Shown piece by piece: positions 1 through 5,791 of a DNA stretch of 6,595 nt; within the stretch, counting starts at the first letter, position 1; every line of letters begins with the position of its first letter. The DNA is taken from contig DPWB01000003.1 in assembly GCA_003527885.1 (NCBI GenBank), forward strand, positions 1 to 6,595, written 5' to 3'. This DNA is from Candidatus Competibacteraceae bacterium. Lineage in GTDB: Bacteria; Pseudomonadota; Gammaproteobacteria; Competibacterales; Competibacteraceae. The translations under genes were made by a program, and so were the position numbers. Under the pieces are notes generated by a model, which was given only the letters and a program-made list of their open reading frames with translations, did not search any database and had not been told where the DNA came from.

Positions 1-21
1 TTTTTAATGCGATTGCCCTGG

Positions 22-44
22 CCGGGGATGCTTACCCGGGTTTT
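22..44 (+). terminator. weak intrinsic-terminator-like hairpin at window edge
   Basis: CCGGG at 22-26 can pair with CCCGG at 35-39 across an 8-base loop and is followed by GTTTT. The stem has only five G:C pairs and the T tract is short. If real it would end a plus-strand transcript from a gene lying left of the window, which cannot be seen here. Confidence 0.2.
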
Positions 45-400
45 GCGTTCCATTGATGTCGTGGTTGCAACCCAAACTCGGTTGACTTTTGACGTGATCC
101 AACCCCTGTGGCGCTCCCGTGGCCCCTGTGCGCGGTTTCTGCGCTCCAGCGGGCGCCAACCCCGTTCTCCCGATTGATCACTCCCGATCCGCAGGCGCAT
201 TCTGCCCAGCGCACGCCCGCGCGATGAGGAGAAGCGTATGCAAGCCAAGGCCACGAAACCGTGTCGGGTACGCGGCGCGCACCCGACACCCATGCTGGAT
301 GGTATCGGGGAGCGAATCTCCTGTTGGAACGCCAAGCAACGAGTGGGACAAGCCCTCGACCGGTTCGATCACCCACCGGTGAACCCACGCCACCGAATGT
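45..400. other. no recognised gene; one weak ORF with a good ribosome site
   Basis: I recognise no protein family in any frame of this stretch. The only notable candidate is a plus-strand frame at 238-528 (96 codons), which has a good Shine-Dalgarno (GAGGAGA at 225-231) seven to eight bases before its ATG. However, it runs through the palindromic repeat at 261-289 and then through the left inverted repeat of the 401-740 element. Its sequence (beginning MQAKATKPCR) looks like nothing I know, and base use becomes non-coding in its second half. It may be the start of a gene interrupted by the element, or chance. No convincing promoter was found: TTGACT (82-87) and TTGACG (89-94) have no -10 partner at the right spacing. 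Confidence 0.35.
261..289. repeat. REP-like palindrome
   Basis: GTGTCGGGT (261-269) and ACCCGACAC (281-289) are perfect 9-base inverted arms. After one mismatched pair, CGC/GCG extends the stem (271-273 with 277-279), leaving a three-base loop GGC. The structure resembles the short palindromes that translate spuriously as VGYAART-type peptides and recur between genes in many proteobacteria. Only one copy lies in this window, so assignment to a dispersed family rests on resemblance. There is no T tract, so it is unlikely to be an intrinsic terminator. Confidence 0.6.
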
Positions 401-459
401 GGGGTACGACAACGATTCCTTCATTTTTGGGCCACAACGCCGTATCTCTGATGCAAGGT

Positions 460-481
460 CAGAAAAACGAACGTTTTTCTG
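460..481. repeat. perfect 10-base-pair palindrome
   Basis: CAGAAAAACG (460-469) and CGTTTTTCTG (472-481) are perfect inverted arms separated by AA. Such compact symmetry fits a protein-binding operator or a cruciform. As RNA it would form a hairpin with A/U-rich flanks inside the stem rather than a classic terminator with a T tract after it. It lies inside the 401-740 element, about 28 bases inside the left terminal repeat. Confidence 0.55.
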
Positions 482-540
482 GTACAGATCCTTACTGTGC
501 CCGACAAACCCCATGGGTGCTGTTCTGATGCCTGTTGCCA

Positions 541-604
541 TACCATAAAACTCATATAGGAAATCCAAGTACCCAATTTGTAAGGCGAGTTGAGTTTTGT
601 GGTA
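541..604. repeat. internal inverted repeat, 13 of 14 matched
   Basis: TACCATAAAACTCA (541-554) pairs with TGAGTTTTGTGGTA (591-604) with one mismatch, around a 36-base spacer. It sits at the centre of the 401-740 element. It could be a long hairpin or the ends of a smaller nested insertion. No gene lies between the arms. Confidence 0.45.
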
Positions 605-716
605 CGTACTTTCTAGACTAGGAGCATCACAAACCCGAATACGCCAAGGCTTCGCGAGGGCGACATCACTGCCCGAGCCGTTCGGAGCTATGGAGAGGTG
701 ACTCTATGGCCCCAAA

Positions 717-908
717 ATGAAGGAATCGTTGCCGTACCCCGTGTTGAGCGGTCCGGTGGCGGGCTTGGCGCTACTGATTGCGGGCATCGTCGGCGTGGGC
801 TTTTTGGCCTACGACCTGGGCGAACGGGTGGGCTACGCGAAAGAGGGGCTGGCGCAACGGGCCGTCCATCCGCCTGCGCCGAAGCCGCCGCCAGCCAAGG
901 AGCGGTGA
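717..908 (+). CDS. small single-span membrane protein, function unknown
   Basis: This encodes 63 residues that I cannot assign to a named family. Residues about 13-33 form a strongly hydrophobic, glycine- and alanine-rich segment (GPVAGLALLIAGIVGVGFLAY), followed by an acidic/basic stretch (DLGERVGYAKEG) and a proline-rich basic tail ending KPPPAKER, which suggests a short inner-membrane protein. Codon third positions are strongly G/C from the membrane segment onward, like the intact genes nearby, which argues for real coding. The start is odd: the ATG and first codons (MKESLPYP) lie within the right terminal repeat of the 401-740 element, and an in-frame stop (699-701) rules out a longer version. 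A Shine-Dalgarno-like GGAGAGG (692-698) is better placed for the ATG at 706, whose frame reads MAPK and stops at TGA overlapping the 717 ATG (ATGA), a possible coupling arrangement. The native 5' end may have been replaced by the insertion. The gene converges on the SDR gene 28 bases away. Confidence 0.55.
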   Translation: MKESLPYPVLSGPVAGLALLIAGIVGVGFLAYDLGERVGYAKEGLAQRAVHPPAPKPPPAKER

Positions 909-918
909 GGGGCGCTCG

Positions 919-940
919 GTGACAGGCGGACGCCGTTCAC
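919..940. terminator. hairpin between convergent genes
   Basis: GTGA (919-922) pairs with TCAC (937-940), and GGCG (925-928) with CGCC (931-934), with a two-base mismatch between the two stems. It lies between the ends of the 717-908 ORF and the SDR gene and overlaps the SDR stop codon. A shared terminator would make sense here, but neither strand shows a T tract, so this is tentative. Confidence 0.25.
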
Positions 941-1695
941 AGGAACACACCGCCCGACGCCTCAATGCGCTGGGCATTGATCCAGCGGGTGTCCTCCGCC
1001 AGCAGCGCGGCGATGACGCCGCCGATATCGTCCGGTACCCCGACGCGGCCGAGCGCGGTCTGCGCGGCGATCTGGGCATTCATCTGGGCGTTGTCGCGCA
1101 CCACCCCGCCGCCAAAATCGGTCTCAATGGCGCCGGGCGCGACGACGTTCACTGCGATGCCGCGCGGTCCGAGTTCCTTGGCGAGATAGTGCGTCAGCAC
1201 TTCAATCGCGCCCTTCATCGACGCATAGGCGGCATAGCCCGGCAGCGCGAAGCGCGTCAGGCCGGTGGACAGGTTGACGATGCGTCCGCCGTCGGCGATC
1301 AGCGGCAACAAGGCCTGGGTCAGGAAGAACACCCCCTTGAAGTGGACGTTCAGGAGTTGATCAAACTGCGCCTCGGTGGTGTCCGCAAAGCCGGCGTGTA
1401 GGCCAATCCCCGCGTTGTTCACCAGAAAGTCGAATTGTTCGCGTTGCCACTGCGTGCGCAGCAAGGCCTGCACCTGTGCGGCAAAGCCGGCAAACGCTTG
1501 GCCGTCGGCGACATCCAGGGACAGCGCCACGGCGCGGGCGCCGAGTGGCGCGACCTCGCTGACCACGGCCTCAGCTTCGGCCGGGTGGCTGCGGTAGGTG
1601 AAGATCGCATCCACGCCGTGGCGGGCCAGATGCAGGACGGTATTTTTGCCGAGACCCCGGTTGCCGCCGGTCACAATGGCGATTTTCTGACTCAT
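937..1695 (-). CDS. SDR family NAD(P)-dependent oxidoreductase
   Basis: This is a complete 252-residue classical short-chain dehydrogenase/reductase, the usual length for the family, expected to be a soluble cytosolic oxidoreductase acting on a carbonyl or hydroxyl group. The Rossmann cofactor motif TGGNRGLG is at residues 9-16 and NNAG at 93-96. The catalytic tetrad is intact: Asn116, Ser143, Tyr157 and Lys161 (YASMK). Arg13 in the glycine motif and Arg35 at the end of the second strand suggest preference for NADP(H). The C-terminus ends EASGGVFL, the usual family ending. The start at 1695 has a well-placed Shine-Dalgarno (AGGA, complement of 1703-1706, seven bases upstream). The substrate cannot be deduced and no biosynthetic neighbour accompanies it. 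It appears monocistronic; the next minus-strand gene upstream is the broken nuclease beyond 2174. I saw no convincing promoter in the 1707-1900 region. Confidence 0.93.
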   Translation of the reverse strand: MSQKIAIVTGGNRGLGKNTVLHLARHGVDAIFTYRSHPAEAEAVVSEVAPLGARAVALSLDVADGQAFAGFAAQVQALLRTQWQREQFDFLVNNAGIGLHAGFADTTEAQFDQLLNVHFKGVFFLTQALLPLIADGGRIVNLSTGLTRFALPGYAAYASMKGAIEVLTHYLAKELGPRGIAVNVVAPGAIETDFGGGVVRDNAQMNAQIAAQTALGRVGVPDDIGGVIAALLAEDTRWINAQRIEASGGVFL

Positions 1696-2035
1696 GGGGA
1701 ATTCCTCGCGTTCGGTACAGTGATTCGGTCGGGACAGACCGGACTGCGCGGTCTATCGGTTGGGTGCTCCAGGAATACTCCGCCTCTCTTGCTCGGACGG
1801 GCGCCGGTGCGGAACGCGCGGCGGGTGGACATGAACCCGCGCGCAGCCCGGTGCGGGTCAACGCGCCTATAGTCTCGGAACCGCATCAGGAACTCCAGGT
1901 TGCGTAGTACCGGGACAAGCTCTTGCCTTTAGGCGGGGTAGTTGACGAAGCGATTTAACGTCTAGCATAGCCGGGCTTTCGCGATCCAGCGCGGTTTCCG
2001 GATACCCGAGAGACCCCTACCGGGTGAATTCCTCG
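1696..2035. other. 340-base stretch without a recognised gene
   Basis: No frame on either strand shows a family I recognise; the long frames here are extensions of shadows of the SDR gene. I see small inverted repeats, for example AGACCG and CGGTCT around 1736-1755. The string GAATTCCTCG occurs twice (1699-1708 and 2026-2035), both times followed by a similar base and GT. The second copy is the flank of the dispersed repeat at 2036. TTGACG (1942-1947) has no acceptable -10 at 16-18 bases. The missing 3' part of the nuclease gene is not here. Confidence 0.5.
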
Positions 2036-2168
2036 TGTAAATTTTCCCGTGATCGGCACTATGGGGCATGCAGGTGAACCGAGCATCGCTTAGCAGGATC
2101 AATGGGTTGGATGAGGTTGATGCCCTAGCCCCGCGCTGCCAGCCCTCGCCATCACAGGAAAATTTACA
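2036..2168. repeat. inverted-end repeat unit at the endA breakpoint
   Basis: TGTAAATTTTCC at 2036-2047 opens a 21-base arm whose inverted partner ends at 2168 (18 of 21 matched). The two arms enclose about 90 bases with no gene. The right arm belongs to a wider repeat: 2143-2177 matches 6003-6037 at 28 of 35 positions without gaps. The unit sits exactly where the minus-strand nuclease gene stops resembling its family, so it is probably a small insertion element or a recombination scar. No target duplication is evident. Confidence 0.5.
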
Positions 2169-2443
2169 GGACCAAACGTGATGCGGTGGTCGAAATACAC
2201 TTGATCGTAGAGCGTTTGTTTGGCTGCCACGAACGTGCCGGGGGTGTTCGGCAGGTCGCCGGGCGGGGGCACCGCTTTCGTGCTGGCGGTCGGGCGTTCC
2301 GTGGGCGGGGCGGCAGGTTTCCCGTGGAACCCGTCGGTTTTGATGCCCAAAGCGGCGAGAACGGTCAGGGCGATGGAGGCGAGGATGCCGGTCAGGGTTT
2401 TGGGAATGGGGGTGGCGGTGCGCCGGGCGGATCGTCGGGCCAT
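2099..2443 (-). pseudogene. truncated EndA-type deoxyribonuclease (endonuclease I family)
   Basis: The frame from the ATG at 2443 gives an N-terminal basic segment (MARRSARR) and a hydrophobic signal or anchor helix at residues 17-34. A proline/threonine-rich linker (about 43-65) follows, then PGTFVAAKQTLYDQVYFDHR at 68-87. In the endonuclease I family this kind of segment leads into a Thr-Phe-Tyr-Cys-Gly-Cys motif and the catalytic domain. Here the match ends at residues 88-90 (near 2174-2182), and an unrelated 24-residue tail, read through the dispersed repeat, ends at the stop at 2099-2101. The catalytic part is absent and I did not find it elsewhere in the window, so the product should be inactive. 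Only the 2174-2443 portion is ancestral coding sequence. No good Shine-Dalgarno precedes the ATG, so the true start may differ. The family call rests on a short conserved stretch recalled from memory. Confidence 0.6.
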
Positions 2444-2549
2444 GGGTGCGGGCGGTTCGTCGCGAGAAGGGATCGAAACTATACTGCCATAAACCCCCTT
2501 GCGCTCTCGCCGAGATCGTTCGCCCGTCTTCCTACCGCCGGAGATTTCC
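2444..2549. promoter_or_regulatory. divergent intergenic region with a candidate -10 box
   Basis: This 106-base gap separates the starts of the broken nuclease gene (minus) and ggt (plus), so it should hold the ggt promoter. TATACT at 2480-2485 is a plausible plus-strand -10 box, but the hexamer 17 bases upstream (around 2457-2462) is a poor -35. The overlapping TATAGT on the minus strand (complement of 2478-2483) could equally serve the nuclease. No operator symmetry was noticed. Confidence 0.25.
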
Positions 2550-4298
2550 ATGCCCCGATGGCCCTCGTCCGTTCGCCCGCCGGCCCGGCTCCTCGGCGGC
2601 GTCGCCGCTCTACTGCTCTCGCTGGGGGCGGTCGCGGGCGGAACCGAACCCGCGCTCTTCGACACCCGCGACCGCATCCATCCGGTCCACGCCCGCCACG
2701 GCCTGGTGGTCGCCCAAGAGGCTTTGGCTAGCCAGGTCGGGTTGGCCGTTCTCCGAGGGGGCGGCCACGCCGCCGACGCGGCGGTGGCGGTCGGCTTCGC
2801 GCTGGCGGTCACGCTGCCTCAGGCGGGCAACCTGGGCGGCGGCGGGTTCCTGCTGGTTTACGACGACGGCAAGAAGCAGACCGAGGCCATCGACTTTCGG
2901 GAAACGGCTCCCGCCGCCGTCGGCCGGGACTTTTATCTGAACGAACGCGGCGAGGTGGACGAAGCTCGCATCCGCCACAGCCACCAAGCGGCTGGCGTAC
3001 CGGGCACGGTGGCCGGGCTGGCGCTGGCCCACGCCCGCCACGGTCGCTTGCCGTGGCGGTCGCTGCTCGAACCGGCGATCCGCCTGGCCGAGCAGGGCTT
3101 TCCGGTCGGTCCCGAGCTGGCGCGATCGCTCCGAGAAGCCCGCGAGCGGATGGCGCCCTGGCCCGCCAGCGCGAAAGCGTTTTTCAAGCCCGACGGTTCC
3201 GCCTATTCGCCCGGCGAGACCCTGCTCCAGCCGGATCTGGCCGCCTCGCTCAAGCTGATCGCCGAAGAGGGTTCCCGGGCCTTCTACGAGGGCGAGATCG
3301 CGCGAAAGCTGGTCGCCGACATGCAGGAACACCGAGGGGCGATCATCGCAGACGACCTGAGGGGCTACCGGGCGGTCATCCGCGCGCCGGTGCGGGGCAC
3401 GTATCGGGGCTACGAGATTGCGTCGATGCCGCCGCCCAGCTCCGGCGGTGTGCATCTCGTCCAGATTCTCAACGTCCTCGAAACTTGGTCGCTGGGAGAT
3501 CTGGGCCACAACGGCGCCGCTACGATCCATCGCTTGGCCGAAGCCACGAAACTCGCCTACGCCGACCGCAGCGAATACTTGGGCGATCCCGATTTCGCGA
3601 AGGTGCCGGTCGCCGGCCTGACCTCGAAGGCTTACGCCAGGGAACTGGCGGCGCGGATCGATCCGAACCGGGCCAAGCCGGCGGCCCAGATCAAACCCGG
3701 CCAGCCGCACCGCTTCGAAAGCGAGCAAACGACGCACTACTCCGTAGTGGACCGGGACGGCAACGCCGTCGCCGTCACCTATACCCTGAACTTTCCCTAC
3801 GGCTCCGGGATCGTCGCCGCCGGCACCGGCATCCTGCTCAACAACGAGATGGACGACTTCGCCGCCAAACCCGGCGTCCCGAACGCCTACGGCCTGATCG
3901 GCGGCGACGCCAACGCGGTCGGCCCCGGCAAGCGCCCGCTCAGCTCAATGGCCCCGACCCTGGTGTTCAAGGACGGCCGGCTGGTGTTGGTCGCCGGCAG
4001 CCCCGGCGGCAGCCGGATCATCACCGCCGTGCTGCAAGTCCTGTCGAACGTAATCGACCATCGGCTGAACTTGGCCGAAGCGACGGTGGCGCCACGGGTG
4101 CACCATCAGTGGTCGCCCGACGAGCTGCGGGTCGAGGAAGGGTTGAGTCCGGACACCGTGCGCCTGCTGGAGAGCCTGGGCCACAAGGTGGTGATCCGGG
4201 AGGCGATGGGCGATACTCAAAGCATTCTCCGCGCGCCGGAAGGGTGGTACGGCTTTTCCGACACCCGCCAGCCGGGCGGTTTGGCGGCGGGTTATTGA
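2550..4298 (+). CDS. ggt: gamma-glutamyltransferase (glutathione hydrolase) precursor
   Basis: This enzyme is an Ntn-hydrolase that removes the gamma-glutamyl group from glutathione and related conjugates, passing it to water or an amino acid, normally in the periplasm. The 582-residue length is almost the same as the E. coli enzyme. The start at 2550 is chosen because GGAG (2540-2543) lies six bases upstream and the protein then opens with a signal peptide: basic residues, a hydrophobic core around 14-28, and a likely cleavage after AVA (27-29). The segment DFRETAPA places the gamma-glutamyl-binding Arg at 117. The self-cleavage site QTTHYSVV puts the nucleophile at Thr394, giving a 189-residue small subunit. 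PLSSM (Ser465-Ser466), LLNNEMDDF and SPGGSRI with Gly486-Gly487 (oxyanion pocket) are all present, so the enzyme should be active. The gene looks monocistronic: upstream is the divergent broken nuclease, and 146 bases separate it from the next start. No clear terminator follows it. Confidence 0.97.
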   Translation: MPRWPSSVRPPARLLGGVAALLLSLGAVAGGTEPALFDTRDRIHPVHARHGLVVAQEALASQVGLAVLRGGGHAADAAVAVGFALAVTLPQAGNLGGGGFLLVYDDGKKQTEAIDFRETAPAAVGRDFYLNERGEVDEARIRHSHQAAGVPGTVAGLALAHARHGRLPWRSLLEPAIRLAEQGFPVGPELARSLREARERMAPWPASAKAFFKPDGSAYSPGETLLQPDLAASLKLIAEEGSRAFYEGEIARKLVADMQEHRGAIIADDLRGYRAVIRAPVRGTYRGYEIASMPPPSSGGVHLVQILNVLETWSLGDLGHNGAATIHRLAEATKLAYADRSEYLGDPDFAKVPVAGLTSKAYARELAARIDPNRAKPAAQIKPGQPHRFESEQTTHYSVVDRDGNAVAVTYTLNFPYGSGIVAAGTGILLNNEMDDFAAKPGVPNAYGLIGGDANAVGPGKRPLSSMAPTLVFKDGRLVLVAGSPGGSRIITAVLQVLSNVIDHRLNLAEATVAPRVHHQWSPDELRVEEGLSPDTVRLLESLGHKVVIREAMGDTQSILRAPEGWYGFSDTRQPGGLAAGY

Positions 4299-4444
4299 AG
4301 GAATGCGGCGCGGCCAAGGCGGGCTGAGTGACGGGGCGTGGTGTTGGAACGCATGACCAGTCGCGGCGCCGGCCACCATCGGTGAAAAACCATCACCCGG
4401 ACGCGCGTCGGGCCAAGAGGTCCCTGCTTGAGGCGGAGCACGTC

Positions 4445-4919
4445 ATGCCAACGGTTGATGCGTTATTGATCGGCGCCCTCCGAATCCTGGAACCCGAAGG
4501 GCAGCGCATCGGCCTGTTCAAGGAGCCGGTGGCGCGGGTGGTGGTCCGGCGGTTCGGCCTCGTCGGCGACCACCAGGCCGACCGCCGTTACCACGGCGGT
4601 CCAGAAAAAGCGGTGCATCAGTATCCACCCGACCACTACCCCCGGCTTGCCGCGCGGTTTCCGGCGGCGGCATCGCACGCTGTGCCGGGCTCGCTGGGCG
4701 AAAACCTCGTCAGCGCCGGCATGACCGAGCGCACGGTGTGCATCGGCGACCGCTACCAAATGGGCGAGGCGGAGTTGGAGGTATCCCATCCCCGCACGCT
4801 GTGCTGGAAAATTAACCACCGGTTCGGTGAGGCCGAACCTGTCGCGGTTCTTGCTGGCTGAGCGGATGACCGGCTGGTACTACCGGGTAATAAGGAGAGA
4901 AAAGAGCGAATATGGATGA
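4445..4919 (+). pseudogene. frameshifted, 3'-truncated YiiM-like MOSC-domain protein
   Basis: The first frame (4445-4861, 138 codons) encodes a MOSC domain of the YiiM type, a family linked to molybdenum-cofactor chemistry and, in E. coli, to resistance to N-hydroxylated base analogues. Landmarks are GLVGDHQAD (38-46), YHGGPEKAVHQYP (49-61), GSLGENL (82-88), IGDRYQMGEAELEV (100-113) and HPRTLCWKIN, with the conserved Cys at 120. After FGEA the frame goes wrong and stops at 4859-4861. One base over, from about 4836, the sequence reads NLSRFLLAERMTGWYYRVI, the expected family continuation, so a single extra base around 4832-4835 explains the shift. That frame then runs out of homology near 4892 and stops at 4917-4919, leaving roughly the last 70 residues of a normal YiiM missing. 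AGGCGGAG (4431-4438) is a suitable ribosome site. A sequencing error could explain the frameshift but not the truncation. Confidence 0.8.
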
Positions 4920-5157
4920 ATGCCCGGGTACCCTGTTCATTTGGCCATACAGTTTAAAAGATCCGAGTGTCGAGGCCATAGATGCGATAGACCATCAGAA
5001 ATTGGGTCGTGACCTGGGGCAAGCTCTGCGGAAATACAAGCAGCGCAATAGAAATGATCTTTGGGAAGTTGTTTTTCATTTCCAATCGGCAGGTGATAAA
5101 CCTCCGCTTTTAGGCGGACACGTCTTTAGCACGCATCCTTTCAAGGGTTCCGCTTGA
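4912..5157 (+). CDS. 81-residue hypothetical protein of foreign-looking composition
   Basis: I do not recognise this protein. It begins MDECPGTLFIWPYSLKDPSV, has a charged helical middle (GRDLGQALRKYKQRNRNDLW), a short hydrophobic strand-like piece (EVVFHFQS) and a glycine-rich end, with no signal peptide or membrane span. Its G+C content is close to half, clearly lower than ggt or the MOSC remnant. AAGGAG (4892-4897) lies 14 bases upstream, rather far, and a weaker AAGAG (4902-4906) is closer. The ATG at 4912 overlaps the end of the shifted MOSC frame. It begins just beyond the point where MOSC homology stops, so it probably arrived with the replacing DNA. It may be a real small gene, the end of a truncated one, or chance. 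A hairpin covers its stop codon. Confidence 0.45.
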   Translation: MDECPGTLFIWPYSLKDPSVEAIDAIDHQKLGRDLGQALRKYKQRNRNDLWEVVFHFQSAGDKPPLLGGHVFSTHPFKGSA

Positions 5158-5167
5158 GCGGAGACCC
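5145..5167 (+). terminator. hairpin over the stop of the 4912-5157 ORF
   Basis: GGGTT (5145-5149) pairs with GACCC (5163-5167, including one G:U), and CCGC (5150-5153) with GCGG (5158-5161), with a bulged A and a TTGA loop. The stop codon is inside the loop. It is followed at once by TATAAT (5168-5173) rather than by a T tract. It is therefore either a weak terminator or a structured junction, and the TATAAT lacks a -35 at a suitable distance. Confidence 0.3.
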
Positions 5168-5252
5168 TATAATGGTCCCCAAATTTCGGACAGGTAAATA
5201 AGGTAGTCTCTGCACGGATAAACCGCACGATAATGCGGAGATACGCAATGCA

Positions 5253-5439
5253 GGGGGTGTAAGCCCAACCCCCAGAAAATCTCGCCAAAACTTTCCCGAT
5301 AATGACCCAAAAAGGGAAAGTTTTTAACGTCAATCACGATCAACTCAGACCTGAATGGGCACAAATTTAGCTGTCCCAATCATCATAAATGGGAAAGTTT
5401 GCCGCGCCGGAAAAATCTGGGGTTTGGGCTTACACCCCC
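5253..5439. mobile_element. second MITE-like unit with imperfect long inverted repeats
   Basis: Bases 5253-5276, beginning GGGGGTGTAAGCCC, are matched at 23 of 24 positions by the reverse complement of 5416-5439, which ends GGGCTTACACCCCC. A weaker continuation, including GGGAAAGTTT (5391-5400) against its complement near 5287-5297, extends the symmetry inward to about 50 bases a side. The 187-base unit carries no gene. Its right end directly meets istB coding sequence, while its left side has no istB, so insertion was accompanied or followed by deletion. No target duplication is visible. It shares no obvious sequence with the 401-740 element. Confidence 0.55.
5287..5324. repeat. 11-base-pair hairpin inside the second MITE-like unit
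   Basis: AAAACTTTCCC (5287-5297) and GGGAAAGTTTT (5314-5324) are perfect inverted arms with a 16-base loop, followed by one further T and then AACG. A third copy of GGGAAAGTTT occurs at 5391-5400, so the left arm can pair with either partner. Besides structural pairing in a mobile element, terminator-like behaviour on the plus strand is possible. Confidence 0.45.
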
Positions 5440-5645
5440 AGCTCCTCGACGACCGCCACGCCCGGCGCTCCACCCTGGTGACCAGCCAACTCCCCGTGGA
5501 CCACTGGCATGCCTACCTAGGCGATCCCACGCTGGCTGACGCCATCCTTGACCGGCTCGTCCATAACGCCTATCGCCTGCACTTGAAAGGAGACTCCCTC
5601 CGGAAAACTCGTACTCCCTTGACGGCCACTCCCGTCAGCCAGTAA
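5440..5645 (+). pseudogene. istB: C-terminal stub of IS21-family helper ATPase IstB
   Basis: IstB is the AAA+ ATPase that assists the IstA transposase of IS21-family elements. Only about the last 68 residues remain: [20 protein letters not shown] followed by [19 protein letters not shown] and LKGDSLRK, which is the very recognisable family C-terminus (the TSQLP sensor region, then the DAILDR helix). The Walker A and B motifs and the DNA-binding N-terminal part are missing, cut off at the junction with the 5253-5439 unit. An open frame continues upstream to 5355, but that part is repeat sequence, not IstB. The stop is at 5643-5645, close to the element's right end as expected. The stub cannot be functional. 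Confidence 0.9.
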
Positions 5646-5681
5646 CAATTCTCCTCCCACGTCGCCGCGCGCCGTCGGTCC

Positions 5682-5791
5682 GGCCGAATCGCCCGGAACC
5701 GGCGGCCGAATCCCCACTGGAAGGGGTGGCCGAATCCGACTGGAATTAGTGGCCGAATCTTCGCTGGAATGGGCGGCCGAATGGACTGGAA
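5682..5791. repeat. five tandem transposase-site repeats of the IS21 right end
   Basis: Five copies of GGCCGAAT followed by a variable stretch and TGGAA (CGGAA in the first) start at 5682, 5704, 5728, 5751 and 5775, spaced 22, 24, 23 and 24 bases. Multiple subterminal repeats of this kind are a known feature of IS21-family ends, where the transposase binds. Five copies at one end seems a generous number. Confidence 0.8.

Larger units (their letters stand above)
401..740. mobile_element. MITE-like element with 33-base terminal inverted repeats
   Basis: Bases 401-433 and the reverse complement of 708-740 match at 31 of 33 positions, beginning GGGGTACG at the outer end and finishing GGCC at the inner end. 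The two mismatches are at repeat positions 9 and 28. Similarity stops abruptly on both sides, as expected of terminal inverted repeats. The enclosed ~274 bases carry no transposase and no recognisable gene, but do hold a strong palindrome (460-481) and a second inverted repeat (541-604). No long target duplication is visible; the only match is GT on each side (399-400 and 741-742). Length and layout fit a non-autonomous miniature transposable element. A pair of oppositely oriented copies of a short dispersed repeat is the alternative. Both copies contain an outward-facing ATG that opens a frame encoding MKESL. Confidence 0.6.

Noticed and set aside
32..568. 178-codon minus-strand frame across the left region
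   Set aside because: It runs through the REP-like palindrome and the left inverted repeat, has no recognisable domain, and its arginine/serine/glycine-rich content is typical of chance frames in G+C-rich DNA.
1942..1970. Possible sigma-70 promoter beginning TTGACG
   Set aside because: No acceptable -10 box lies 16-18 bases downstream, and no plus-strand gene follows before ggt.
2610..3737. 375-codon minus-strand frame opposite ggt
   Set aside because: It is the antisense shadow of the strongly supported gamma-glutamyltransferase gene; its composition is low-complexity and matches no family.
3053..4327. 424-codon plus-strand frame overlapping ggt
   Set aside because: It is the alternative frame of ggt, extremely rich in arginine, glycine and alanine, as expected from shifted G+C-rich codons.
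5168..5173. Perfect TATAAT as a promoter
   Set aside because: No -35-like hexamer lies at 15-19 bases upstream and the sequence downstream opens only a nine-codon frame, so it was not listed as a promoter.
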